Part shown: positions 51,801 to 61,054 of the stretch, in pieces
How positions within the stretch are numbered: position 1 is the stretch's first letter
Layout of the letters: every line of letters starts with the position of its first letter
From: Solea solea
Taxonomy: Eukaryota; Chordata; Actinopteri; Pleuronectiformes; Soleidae
Length of the DNA stretch: 64,000 bases
Assembly: GCF_958295425.1 (NCBI RefSeq)
Contig: NC_081135.1
Location: 38,456,456-38,520,455, forward strand
Reading direction: 5' to 3'
Made by a program: the position numbers and the translations under genes
The notes under the pieces: generated by a model
What the model was told of the DNA's origin: nothing
Database searches by the model: none
The model's input: only the letters and a program-made list of their open reading frames with translations

Positions 51801-52740
51801 TGGTTTTTGGAGAAAAACAAGACATTTGAGAACATCATCCATATCAGGTTTGAATAACACTTATTTACAGTTATTTATAACACAGTTCGACAGACATACG
51901 ACTCACTGACCTGTTGATGAGCGGCGCTCTCCTGGACACTTTGCACACAAAGTGCTGGAGGAAGTGGTCGTGGAAATATCCCTGCGCCGCCGCAGACACT
52001 TTACTCACCACGCTGCTGTCATTGGTTCCCTGAACCTGAGTCACAACACAACAAACAGAAGAAACAAGCAGAGCCAACATGAGCGTAAACAATCAGCAAA
52101 CATTCACACTCATCACCGACGTAACGGTGGAAAAATACCGAGCAAAAAATGTAATATTCACATTTAAGAAGCTGCAAAATCTGAGAAATTCATTTTGATT
52201 ATTAAAAAAACATTAAAAACCCATTGAGTTGATTATGAAATGAGTTGCTGATTAATTTAATAACTGATTAATAATCATTGCATCCCTAATACTATTATAA
52301 AGGTAATTATTCAATGGATATATCGGTACGTATTAAGTTAGAAAACAATGAATAAAAATCTAAATTTGAAACAAGTCCATTAGAAAACTGCTAAGGCTGA
52401 AATTGAACTGTTCTATTGTTGTTTGTATATGTATCATTCTGCTTTAAAAACATTGATAAATACATGCGGGAAGCCTTACATTGAAATATAATATCATAAA
52501 TAATATTTAAATATAATGCAGTGCTTTTACATCAATGTATTACAAACATATATAGAGGACACTATGAGTCCCTGCGTTTTGTAATAGTAGTAGTAGCAGT
52601 AGTAGTAGAAGTACACATACACAGTAACATAAAAGTAGGCTGCCTAATGTAAAATAATTGAGTAAATAAGTAGCTCTGTTCTCTCTTACCGCCGTGTCTT
52701 TGCCCTGCTTCTGTTTCCTTCTGTTCGTCGTTGGCATCAT
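42895..52740 (-). CDS. lcmt2: tRNA wybutosine-synthesising protein 4 (leucine carboxyl methyltransferase 2)
   Basis: SAM-dependent enzyme of the last wybutosine steps, methylating and methoxycarbonylating yW-72 at position 37 of tRNA-Phe. Fourteen exons join in phase to 681 residues (human about 686): 52740-52690, 52035-51911, 51316-51235, 51153-50973, 50885-50729, 50242-50053, 49971-49864, 49265-49178, 49097-48879, 48643-48386, 48308-48211, 44090-43903, 43709-43574 and 43059-42895. The methyltransferase half has [23 protein letters not shown] (SAM site, about 88-101), [11 protein letters not shown] (114-124) and [19 protein letters not shown]. The C-terminal half is a kelch propeller with repeats such as [27 protein letters not shown] and [16 protein letters not shown], ending near [17 protein letters not shown]. 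Two adjacent ATGs (52738-52740 and 52735-52737) could start it; an ATG at 52761 would add seven residues. Intron 11 (48210-44091) contains a gene-like ORF on the other strand. Confidence 0.93.
43060..43573. repeat. Dispersed repeat in lcmt2 intron 13
   Basis: GTCAAAGCTCCGCC or a near match recurs three times (about 43285, 43378 and 43482), and TTAAAGCTSGGG occurs twice. It looks like a duplicated fragment of an interspersed repeat of unknown class. Confidence 0.4.
44074..44087 (-). promoter_or_regulatory. CTCF-like motif inside lcmt2 exon 12
   Basis: The minus strand reads CCAGTAGAGGGCGC, a full match to the CTCF core, here encoding the PVEGA codons. It may be coincidental. Confidence 0.3.
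44779..46632 (+). CDS. Intronless coiled-coil protein nested in lcmt2 intron 11
   Basis: I do not recognise this gene. It is one uninterrupted 617-codon frame on the strand opposite lcmt2, wholly within its 4.1-kb intron 11. The product is rich in Glu, Lys, Gln and Leu with heptad-like spacing, predicting a long parallel coiled coil from about residue 26 to 580. Four direct repeats begin near residues 160, 202, 255 and 324, each with a [S]-[L/W]-SKE-[K/N] motif, then ELQ.ERTW.LQL, NELQEYK and TLL; a weaker fifth may lie at 453-480 ([19 protein letters not shown]). The C-terminus is basic, with [18 protein letters not shown] at about 583-600. There is no signal peptide or membrane segment. Possible starts are M1, M3-M5 and M19; the frame is open upstream to 44704, where TGA ends it. 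No AATAAA was seen soon after the stop. It could be a retrogene of a multi-exon coiled-coil gene or a young lineage-specific gene. Length and even composition argue against a chance ORF. Confidence 0.7.
   Translation: MTMMMTERSGRSRRRAEIMGDDASETLTTEIRDLKAEEKTQENQVDTIANELEGAQALGIEVEDLLESLKDIQPPSDQVEHLREKMEKMLTLRMKAKEEMQSLRESRITVREALQDEVSGLKQVNVQLNQQLEIRQNFCRHLQGIMSRLYSTIKSQTKTIECLSKEKNTLTAELQAERTCRLQLSTELQEHKDTLLLKCQKTESLSKENEVLASELQEKRTWTLQLNNELQQYKDTLLQIFETSKSTAEAEAERITSLSKEKESLTIELQRERTWKLRLTNELQEYKNTLLQKSQTDKSTVVETEGSHCMLAQLSTSLKTETTKIESWSKEKESLTIEPQSENTWRLQLSNKTQEYKENCFHAERSTIETEAPHQTFESLQSNATKQRSKEAGKQSGHVTETQNETIKNLKMSNFLLNHQLTVQKGIRANLETEISRLSERLENEVKNKFQLSKLRESDASELQLEKNLRVQLKNELEKQTFAHHEELAAVKHSRAETQALHRELDELRAANAELSGKLKSEQDFCHHFHIVTLRLTDERGKSRSLTDAPQKEQTSNKQLDDNMYQELVALESTKVTTLENQGKKKSRSVFGWRKKNKQKQEESSVPTEGEVSAEQA
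46998..47100 (+). mobile_element. Non-LTR element / SINE tail fragment
   Basis: GGGGAAGTCCGGGCTTCTCT, then AAGCTGCTACCCCCCGCAAC, CGACCTCGGACGAGCGGTAG and a degenerate (TGGA)n-type tail. From memory this is the widespread fish 'CCCGCGACCCGACC...GGATGGATGG' retroelement end. It lies 370 bases after the nested ORF. Confidence 0.6.
47101..47859. other. Unique part of lcmt2 intron 11
   Basis: No exon or gene recognised. A CTCF-like ACACTGGAGGGCGC is at 47722-47735. Confidence 0.4.
47860..48135. repeat. Tandem pair of palindromic repeats in lcmt2 intron 11
   Basis: Each of two copies (about 47860-47960 and 48018-48130) has TTCACAAACTTTCAAG on one side and its inverse CTTGAAAGTTTGTGAA (or a near match) on the other, with GCCTCCTTGRAATC between. 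Each copy could fold as a hairpin. It is related to the words at 2480-2760. Confidence 0.65.
50352..50570 (+). mobile_element. hAT-like 'ATTCACATTTAAGAAGCTG' repeat family, lcmt2 intron copy
   Basis: Contains GAGTCATCGTTTGGTCCATA at one side and ATTATCAAAATAGTTGATGA, ATCGATTATTATTCG at the other. From memory this is a very common fish non-autonomous element with 'AGGGCTGCAACTAACGATTA' ends. The class assignment is from memory. Confidence 0.55.
50571..50662. mobile_element. Foldback MITE, copy H (one arm end only)
   Basis: TTTACAAACTTCAGTTTCCT, then GTGAGATAAAGACGTGAACG and TCTTAAGAGAGACTTAAACT. Only the outer part of one arm remains, abutting the previous element. Confidence 0.75.
51680..51855 (-). 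mobile_element. hAT-like repeat, second copy
   Basis: Starts AGGGCTGAAACAATTCCTCG and contains GGTTTCTTTGCTCCATGAA and AAGACATTTGAGAACATCAT, the inverse of the family order. Confidence 0.55.
52149..52470 (+). mobile_element. hAT-like repeat plus flank, third copy
   Basis: Begins ATTCACATTTAAGAAGCTGC, then GATTAATAATCATTGCATCC and CTAATACTATTATAAAGGTA. The flank up to about 52470 matches the flank of the copy at 53.8-54.2 kb, so both come from one longer repeat. Confidence 0.55.
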
Positions 52741-52761
52741 GTCACAAAACTGCGTCGTCAC

Positions 52762-53426
52762 TCTTCTGTAAAACTATTAAAAACATTTAAAATAATAAAG
52801 TTTACGGGAAGTTTATTTTACATCCATGTTTTTGGAAATAGTCCACGGATCCAAATGATTCAAACATCCGCCATGTTGTACACACTTCCGGTGAACCGCC
52901 TCCCTCCCTCCTTCTCTGGCCTGCTCTTGCGCCCCCAGCGGCTTGGAAGGTACTAGCATCAATCACAGTCGTTCCTTCCGACGGAAATAAACGTGGAATC
53001 CAAAGCCCGGAAATGTGATTATGCGATAGACATATTCATTTATAAGTAATTTTTATTTACTTAAACGTTTTGATCATTTTACCTTTGCAACTGATGTAAT
53101 AAAACAAACTGAACGTGCCTGAGAATGATCATTTATTCCAACATTTATAATAGTTATGTGCATATGTAATACTTACATGCTATGATAGACTGCTAATAGA
53201 CAATTCGGCTTATTTTTCCCCCCGTTTTACGTAACGGTTTGGCGGGTTCTGATTGGTCTACGTCGCCTGTCAAACCTTGTGAATGCGGCTCTCCTTAACG
53301 GGCTTGACAATGCGTCACTGTGTGCGCATGCGCCGCGTTTTACCGGAAGTGTGTTAACCAGCTGATAGCCAAACTGTCAACAGTGGAAGCTGCTGTAGCC
53401 GCGGCGCCGAAACCACCAGATCCACG
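52762..53426. promoter_or_regulatory. Divergent lcmt2 / rab5-like promoter region
   Basis: Between the lcmt2 start (-) and the probable non-coding first exon of the rab5-like gene (+). It holds an ETS-type site CACTTCCGGTG at about 52886, an inverted CCAAT (GATTGGTC) at 53251, a palindromic NRF1-type GCGCATGCGC near 53324 and a second ETS-type site ACCGGAAGTG near 53342, with CpG-rich sequence towards 53420. The rab5 exon 1 donor is CACG|GTAAAT at 53427. Both genes appear to have housekeeping TATA-less promoters. Confidence 0.6.
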
Positions 53427-53741
53427 GTAAATATGCGACTCCCCTCCCCGCGGCACAGGCATGTTGTTCGGGCGGAGAGATAGCGACAGTGAGTTCGGTT
53501 CGGCGTCGAAATTGCGAAGCCTGGGTCCATTTTGGTCTCGTCCCGAGCTCATGATCGCTGTCCCGTTAGCAACGTAACGCCGTCGAAAAAGGCTGCCGAT
53601 GTGGTAACATGTATGACGGCAACAATGACAGACAGCGCGGGCAGCGTCCAAACACAGCGAGAACGAGCCAGTGACGCATCTGTGGAGTCCAATAATGGAC
53701 GAATTGTGTCTGTCATTTCATTTAACGTGTAGATAAATGTG

Positions 53742-53800
53742 TACGTGCGTTCTTTATTGATCCCAGAACTGGGACATTCTGTTGTTACAGCAATGCTGCT
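53742..53800. mobile_element. Non-LTR-like fragment
   Basis: GTTCTTTATTGATCCCAGAA, then TGTTGTTACAGCAATGCTGC, resembling a fish LINE 3' piece as at 18.7 kb. Confidence 0.4.
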
Positions 53801-53819
53801 GTTGTTGTTGTTGTTGTCA

Positions 53820-54210
53820 GATGTTTCCCAAACCTTGACATTTTGTTCTTAAATGTCTTGTTTTTGTCCCCAAAACAACGATGATTCTGTTTGAATGATT
53901 TCTTTGTTCATGTGGAGCAAAGAAATCCAGAAAATATTCACATTTAAGAAGCTGTAAAATCACAGAAACTAGAAAATATTGGTAGTAATCGATTAATAAT
54001 CAATCCTTCGTTAAAGCCCTAATACTGTTATAAAGGTAGTTATTGGATGGATGTGTCACTTTGTAATTAATCATTTCCAGATAATAAAAACATAACAATG
54101 CAATGTAATTAGCAAAATGCTAAAGCTACAATTTCACTGCTCTATTTCTGTCTTCACAAAAATCCTGCTTCATCACTCTGCTTAAAAAAATGATTTAGTT
54201 GTTTGGTTCA
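53820..54210 (+). mobile_element. hAT-like repeat plus flank, rab5 intron 1
   Basis: TTCCCAAACCTTGACATTTT, GGAGCAAAGAAATCCAGAAA, TATTCACATTTAAGAAGCTG, ATCGATTAATAATCAATCC, then a flank starting CTAATACTGTTATAAAGGTA that matches 52288-52470. Confidence 0.6.
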
Positions 54211-54405
54211 CAAAACGTTTCCCAAATATCACAACGTTCTCAAAAGTCTTGATTTCTTTGTTTTATGGAGCAAAAAAACCTGAAAATATTCCCAACATTC
54301 TGGTTTCTGTGCTCCATCATGTGAGAACATCATTAACTGATCAACTAATGGAGAAAATAATGGACAGTTCATCGGTTCTGAAAAGAATCGTTAGTTACAA
54401 CTCTA
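54211..54405 (+). mobile_element. hAT-like repeat, another copy in rab5 intron 1
   Basis: Words ACAACGTTCTCAAAAGTCTT, TTTTATGGAGCAAAAAAACC and CTGATCAACTAATGGAGAAA. It directly follows the previous copy and ends 40 bases before the acceptor of the first coding exon. Confidence 0.55.
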
Positions 54406-54586
54406 GTATCTCATGAACTATTCCCCTCTGATGTCTTCACACAGATAAAAACAGGAGAAAAGAGAGGTCAAGAGGTCGCCGACACTGAGACTGGACTGCA
54501 GTCTGTTTTTGGAGGAGCGTTGACCACAGAAGCTCCAGTCTCCGCTGCAGGGAGGACGCCCCGTCCCCCGGCCGTCCCGTCCCGCT

Positions 54587-57500
54587 ATGAGCTCCAGAGG
54601 GAGCGGAGGCCGCACCAACGGCTCGCTGCCACAGACCAAGATCTGCCAGTTCAAGCTGGTGCTGCTGGGCGACATGGCCGTGGGCAAGTCCAGCCTGGTG
54701 CTGCGCTTCGTCAAGGGACAGTTTGACGAGTTCCAGGAGACGACCATAGGAGGTGAGGACCACATGCTTTGGTTTTTTAAGTAGTAACTGTTCATTTTTC
54801 CACCACTTTATCCTCCATGTGAGGGTCACAGGGAGGTGGAGCCAATCACAGCGGACACAGGGTGAAAGGCGGGGTCACAATGAACCTCATCTGCATGTGG
54901 GAGGAAACCAGAGAACCTGGAGAACCTGGAGAACACAAACACACACACACATATACAAGAAGAACATTCATCCAGGGCTTGGTACCGCCACGAGAAGTGG
55001 ATTGTCCAATTAACGGGGAGCAGTGGGGGATTGGGGACTTTGCTCAGCAGTACCTGGGCCTTTGACCTGGCAGGAACCGGCAACCCCTCTAGTTTACAAG
55101 CCAAGTTCCCTTTTCACTAGGCCACAGGGTGTCCAGCAGTGGTTGTAATAACATGACAACACCAGGGTTTATCAGACTCAAATATTGAAAGATGGCTTGA
55201 GGAGGAGGAGGAGCAGGAGGAGGAGCATGAACCAGCATTTTTACACCAGAGTTCAGACTCGAGTCCTGGAGAGAGTTTTTGTGAGCGCTGAACTCAGATT
55301 AAAGCGCTCTTACATCTTTGTACCATTAAATTATTGAGGATTGTGTAACTTGAGATTATCAGAGGCTGAGACTGACAGACACACACACACACACACACTC
55401 TCATTTTCTCAGGTATTTGTTTAAGCAAATAACCGCAAATAACACATTTTAACGTTAAATCTTTACGTGCAACATAAGCAGTATTTACAATTTAATAAAA
55501 AAAATTTATAGCTGTTTTAACATAATAACCTCAATGAAACAGACCATTTCAAAATATAAGTCTGTTTCGCTAGTTAGTAGTTTACAAATGTGACATTATG
55601 TGGCAACTTTTCCATTTTCTGAGGCCGTTTCTCATCTTAAATCAGATTCTGCTGAGCAGGGGTCAACTTGAGGTCACCTGTGAGGTCATTGTTGGCCAGA
55701 TAAATCTAGTTTGTGGGCCATATCCGGCCCCCGAGCCTTATGTTGCCCTTTTGTGGGTTAGTTTAGTGTTTGGTTTCAAAGAACAGAATGAGCTGTGTGA
55801 GCTTTAGCCGTGTCTTTGTAAACGTCTTGTTAATGTGCTCACTTCCCCTCTCCCTCAGAAGACCCTGCATTCTAGTAGTAACAGTAACAGAATCAGGTTA
55901 TTTACAGTTTATAACCTCATCAAAGCAACAACACGGTGTCATTATCCACTAAATATTCAAGTGTGTGATTTTTGGGCCAGACGACGTGTGCATGGTTGAG
56001 TAACTGGGTTAATAATAACTGTTGTACTCGAGTAAACACACTGTCGAGTGACATCAGGTTTGACGATCACCGCTCACCTTGTTGCTGTTGTTCTCCCGTC
56101 AGCTGCTTTCTTGGCTCAGTCCGTGTGTCTGGATGACACGACAGTGAAGTTTGAGATCTGGGACACCGCGGGTCAGGAGCGATACCACAGCCTCGCTCCC
56201 ATGTATTACCGGGGCGCTCAGGCCGCCATCGTCGTCTTTGACATCACCAAGCCGGTACGGTGTTCCACACACGACCTTTCATAAAACACGACGTTTGAGA
56301 ACATCCTCACTTGAACCTGACCTGGGTTTTGTTCTTGCAGGAGACATTTGAGAGAGCCAAGGCCTGGGTGAAGGAGCTGCAGAGGCAGGCCAGTCCCAAC
56401 ATTGTCATCGCTCTAGCCGGAAACAAGGCCGACCTGGCTGAGAAGAGACTAGTCGAATACGAGGTAAGGTTCCTCCTGGAGTCCTAAACTAATCGTTAAC
56501 AGATGATAACAACTGTGGATGGGAGTGGGAGGCGGCCTGTAGTCTGATAAAATACACAGCAGTATCATCAGCGTAGACATTAACTTGTTTTGCTGCTTCT
56601 TCCTCTTCCTGGTTTCTGATTGGTTGGTGTTTGCTGATGCTGGTGCAGACTCTAAAAAGAATTTCCACCCGGCCAGAACGCGTCGTTACACTTTGAGCGA
56701 TTACCGATTATGTGGGGATTGGACTCGGATGTTGACTTGACGTAGTGTTTAGCACCAAAAGTCACCTGGTTTAGCAGCTTTTCCCTCTTCCTTGTCTCTG
56801 ATTGCATCATATAACCGAAGTTGAAACGCTAGAAGCGACTTCAGGGTCTGCGACAAGTCGTGAAGGCGTTGTGTGTGTTTATATGTGTTAAATGACTGCT
56901 GATTTGACTCAAACTAAAATACTCTTACGTCTTCGTGGCTCATGATTGTTGACATTTTTTGTTACTTAAAATTTTCAGGAGGTCGGGCCAGTTAGCCACA
57001 AGCACACAGACCCACACTGACAGGAAACATTCAGTTGTCAGGGATTTTCCACCCTTGTCTTTGGTTAGACAGTGTCAAACATGGCAGTATCATCAGCGTA
57101 GAGGTTGACTTGACACAGTCACCTGGTTTAGCCTCGTCCTGGTTTGATTTGTTGTTATGACTGAAGTTTCTGCAGACTAGAAACTAGATCACGGTCTGCG
57201 TCAGGTCGGGAAGGCTCCGCTGTTTCTGTGTAAACATTACATATTTAAACATAAACATAACATATTCAGCTTCTCTGTTTGATCACTGGGTCGAGGCAGG
57301 TAAAGAAAACAGACTCCTGACTGACACGCGTCACTGTGTGCGTTTGATTTACTGATCTATTCTCACTCTAAACAAACAAACAGGGACGTGATGTGAACAA
57401 CACAAATGTTTTATGACATAACGACATATAACTTAGTTAGGTTTTATTTAGTTTGTGATGCAATGTTTTTTTCCTTTTTAAAGTGATGTATTTAAGGCTT

Positions 57501-58909
57501 ACATACATGCCATCGTCCCATTTGAAGCTATTATTGTTTATATTTGTGTTAGAAAAAAGTACCAGTTTTGGTAAATTCTAAATATTCATAAACACGCCAC
57601 ACAATATTTTGGCCCAATAATTAGGTTGACGTCGACGTCTAACTCGTGGCCAGTTGCCGTTCATTAGCAGATAGTTAGCGATAGCTAAACGCATAATATT
57701 TAAAGTCGCAGACACCTGCTGATGCCTTTTTCCGATGCGTCGCAGGCCTCAGTCCAATCAGAGACGAGGACCGGAAAAGGCGGCAAAAACTGAACAGGAA
57801 AAGTTCGACTGGGGAAAACTGTAAACGTCTCGAGTTTGAGACGAAATGAAGAGAGACGGAGTTAAATGGCTGATTGTGATGTAACATCACAGATGCTAAC
57901 TGCTATAAAACAGACAGTGAAAGATGGAGAATGCGTGACCCACACTCCCTCCACCTCCCAATGCTAATTGTGTCATGATCATAAGACAACACGTCATGTA
58001 GTGTGAACGTAGCTGCTTCCATTAGCCACAGTCGCTAACAGCATCACCCTGACCTCTGACACCCACTTTTTGTGTTTTTTTTTTGCAGGAAGCTCAGACG
58101 TACGCCGAAGACACCGGACTGCTCTTCATGGAGACGTCCGCAAAGACGGCCATGAACGTCAACGAGCTCTTCCTGGCCATCGGTGAGCCACTTTAGATTT
58201 CCGTTACAATTCTCATCAGCTTTTTATCTACAGGAAGTGGGATTTCTGGGTCTTAAAATGCTAGTGTGGAAAATAGCGTTTTTTTCTAGCGTACAACAAA
58301 AACGCAACTTTGGGAAAACAATGTCATGTGCTCTAGGTCCACCTCTTCAGAGTTTGTACACAGCCGTACATGCTCCACATCTTCTTCTCTGATTCTGGTG
58401 CATTTTAGTAGCAGTGCTACAGCGCCACACACAGGCCTGGCATATGTACTCCAGCTTTCTGCTGGCTTTTCAAGTTCTAAATATCCATAAACACATTAAA
58501 GGGCAGGGGGCCCAATACTGATCCTTAAACCCTGTTTACACCACACAATATTTCAGCCCAATAATTAGACAGAGTTTTTAGAACAGATAATTGTACAGCA
58601 TTGCAACTAACAATTGTTTTCCTGATTCTTTTGATCCATAATATGTTGAATGATGATTTCTTTGTGTTATGGAGCAAAGAAACAAGAGAATATTCACATT
58701 TTAGAAGCTGAAACAATCAGGAAAACTACGAGGACAATCATTTTTTTTTCGACAATTTTCTTCACCCCGCAGCAAAAAAGATGCCAAAAACAGACACCCA
58801 GAACCCGACACACGCAGCGCGGCATCGGGGAGTCAACCTGCAGGACCCGGACGCTCACTCCACCCGAGCCTGCTGCGGCGGCGGCAGCAGCAGCAGCGGC
58901 GGCAACTAG
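54587..58909 (+). CDS. Divergent Rab5-family small GTPase
   Basis: Early-endosome-type Rab GTPase. A non-coding first exon ends at 53426, and exon 2 begins at 54445. Coding segments 54587-54752, 56103-56254, 56341-56463, 58089-58182 and 58773-58909 join to 223 residues (Rab5 usually 215-216). G motifs are complete: P-loop GDMAVGKSS (28-36), switch I ETTIG with Thr53, WDTAGQE (75-81) with Gln80, NKAD (134-137) and ETSAK (162-166). The stretch through [20 protein letters not shown] and [14 protein letters not shown] is Rab5-specific. Differences from Rab5A/B/C are GDM for GES in the P-loop, and [11 protein letters not shown] for QFHE(Y/F)QESTIG. The C-terminus is [13 protein letters not shown] instead of CCSN, so ten residues follow the cysteine pair. 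I cannot say which Rab5 paralogue it is, and leave the symbol empty. It shares its promoter region with lcmt2. Confidence 0.92.
54795..55135 (+). mobile_element. Interspersed repeat in rab5 intron 2
   Basis: CCACTTTATCCTCCATGTGA, GGGTGAAAGGCGGGGTCACA, GCATGTGGGAGGAAACCAGA and AGAACCTGGAGAAC match, from memory, a very common fish repeat ('gggcgaaaggcggggta...gggaggaaaccggagaac'). A tRNA-like antisense part ends the copy near 55130. Confidence 0.6.
55136..56102. other. Remainder of rab5 intron 2
   Basis: No exon seen. (CA)n at 55379-55398, a GGAGGA run at 55199-55228; otherwise unremarkable. Confidence 0.5.
56464..58088. other. Rab5 intron 4 with duplicated segments
   Basis: GCAGTATCATCAGCGTAGA occurs at about 56561 and 57083. 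Similar sequence around CACCTGGTTTAGC and GGTCTGCGWCAAGTCG-type words recurs at 56760-56860 and 57115-57210. This suggests two or three diverged copies of one repeat. No exon is recognised. Confidence 0.45.
58593..58745 (+). mobile_element. hAT-like repeat directly before rab5 last exon
   Basis: TTGCAACTAACAATTGTTTT, TTATGGAGCAAAGAAACAAG and TATTCACATTTTAGAAGCTG. Its end is about 30 bases from the exon 6 acceptor. Confidence 0.6.
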
Positions 58910-59819
58910 ACCTCCAACCACGGCACGCTCCACCGACCACCGCTCCACCATCCACAGCAGCCCCGAATATCATCAACGCACAAGCGCCGGAGCGAAACAA
59001 CGAGTATCTACTCACCCACCCCCTCTCTATTCATCCTCCTGTCAAAAAGAAAATCAAAGAGGAAACAGAGATGGAGGGAACGACAGTGACGAGGGGAGGA
59101 GCCTGCTGTCGTATTTGGTACTTATTGTAAACTTTCTTTCGTTTAAACTCTTTGCCTTGCAACGTCTCCGTCAGTCACCCTGTTTCTTTGTGTTTAAAAA
59201 AGAAAAATACTGTACAGCCTGAGCAGAGCGGCCATGACAGAAAACCATAAAGAAGTCAAACTCCTCCTCCTCCTCCTCCTCCTCATACCAGAGCTTGTGT
59301 CTGCTTGCTTTTGTCTCCTCCTGATCCAGAATCAGCGAGAAACCCTGCTGTGAATAAACGGTGCGTTCCATTTGTAGCCCGGAAGTCGGAAACCACTTCC
59401 TAAGTTGAAGAAATCAGAGCAACCCTGACACAGGATTCAAAGACAAGCATGTCTCTTCTTTTTGTTTCACAGCAAATCAGTCGCACACACGCGTTTACTT
59501 CCTCTCTCTAAAAACCTGGTGACGTTCCGACTTAAATGGAATGCGCGTCAAACCCCGGAAATCCTCCCATGATTGACAGTTTCCCTCGGCAGTGTCAGGC
59601 CACACCCACAGCACAGTCCGTGTGTAATAATCGTTCGCTGTGTTTTTGACTCGCGTCTCACTCACACTCACAATTAAACATTCATTTTAACGATGGGATG
59701 TTTCCTTTTTACGTAGTTTCTTTTTTAAAGTGGTTTGCTTGAGTGAAAATGATTTTTTGAAGTGTGGCTTTAGGAGGTCATGAACTCTTAGCGCCCCCCT
59801 GTGTTGAGAAGATAAGTTG

Positions 59820-59927
59820 AAGCTTCAGTCTACAATATCTTAAGAATATTATTGCCACCTTATATTGTCCTAATAACCCACCGACGCTCCCACACCAAAG
59901 CCCATAGAGAAAATCAGTGATTTTAAC

Positions 59928-59963
<36 letters not shown>

Positions 59964-60195
59964 AGTTGTTGATCCACTGCTGCCTCCATCACTAAGTTTA
60001 AATGTCTTATTTTCTCAATTCGGCTTTTAAAATCTTTTGTTCTGATTAACCTCAGTGACACAAAGTGACCACAGGAGGCAGCAGTAGACCAGCAGCTCCT
60101 GTGTCACCCGCAAACTAAAAATCACTGGTTTTCTCTATGGGCTTTGGTGTGGGAGAGTGAGTGGTTTACAAACTTCTGTGCAACAGTGAGTTCTA
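59820..60195. mobile_element. Foldback MITE, copy I (probable rab5 3' UTR)
   Basis: Arms are CTCCCACACCAAAGCCCATA near 59887 and TATGGGCTTTGGTGTGGGAG near 60137, a 20-base exact inverse pair. (CA)n is inside the left arm at 59932-59960. The transcript of this stretch could form a long hairpin. Confidence 0.85.
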
Positions 60196-60766
60196 TTCAT
60201 TCAGACAGTATTTATGTATTAAATGCTCGTAAAACTTGAATCTACACGGGTTGAATGATCTTAAATCAGATAAATAAAATATCGGAGGCCGGTTTCTTTT
60301 AGACGGAAAGGTAAGAAGAAGAAAATCTAACCATTTTTGTCTTTTTTTAATGTGTCCGTCGCCTGTCCCCGCGTCCCGAGGCTGAGTTTCTGGCAGACAT
60401 TTTAGTCTTGTGCTTCGTTAGCGTCGTAAAAGCTTGGCTGAAGAAACGAGGAAAGAAGTGAAAAAAACAAACACGCAAGAAAAAAGAAAACAGAAGTGCC
60501 TATTCCCGTTTCCTTTTCTCCAGATCATGTTCAGGACTTACTTTGACGCTAAATAACAATAACAATAACCCTGTCATTAATATTATTATTATTATTAGGC
60601 TCTACTGTATTGGCTTTTTGTATGGATGTAAAGAGATCTTGTTGAATACACTGTATGTTATATATATAAATATATTATTGTCTTGATTTTAACGAAAGTG
60701 TACGTCGAATGTTCCGGGAACGAATAATTGAGTAAACACCGCTTTATTTCCCACAAATTATTTAAC

Positions 60767-60808
60767 GTTAAATTAAATTAAATTAAATTAAATTAAATTA
60801 AATTAAAC
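60767..60808. repeat. (AAATT)n microsatellite
   Basis: About eight copies of a 5-bp AAATT unit. Confidence 0.9.
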
Positions 60809-61054
60809 TGCGACAAGACATTTTCCAACAAAGCTAAAATCATCTGCTCCCCTAAAAAATAACACTAACATTCATGTGTTCATTCTCCAGCAGGTTCAGT
60901 GTTCTACTGTCTGTGAAGTGTTCAATAAAGCTGTGAATGAATGGCTCTGCTTCCTGTGGCTGTACAACTGTGTATGAAGGAATTAAACCAAAAAAAAGGG
61001 GTTAATGTCATTTTTCAAGTCTCTTTAATTGTTGCCATTGTCTTCAAATTACAA

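Larger units (their letters stand above)
58910..60945 (+). other. Probable rab5-like 3' UTR
   Basis: Long trailer with AATAAA at 59353-59358 and again at 60924-60929, followed by TGTGAATG. It carries a CTC run near 59263-59285, a foldback MITE (59820-60195), an (AATTA)n tract and a short TATATA run. Rab5 genes commonly have long 3' UTRs; the exact end is not proven. Confidence 0.5.

Noticed and set aside
58650..59222. 190-codon plus-strand ORF with a poly-Ala run
   Set aside because: It is the alternate frame over rab5 exon 6 and its 3' UTR; the Rab frame is supported by family similarity and phase.
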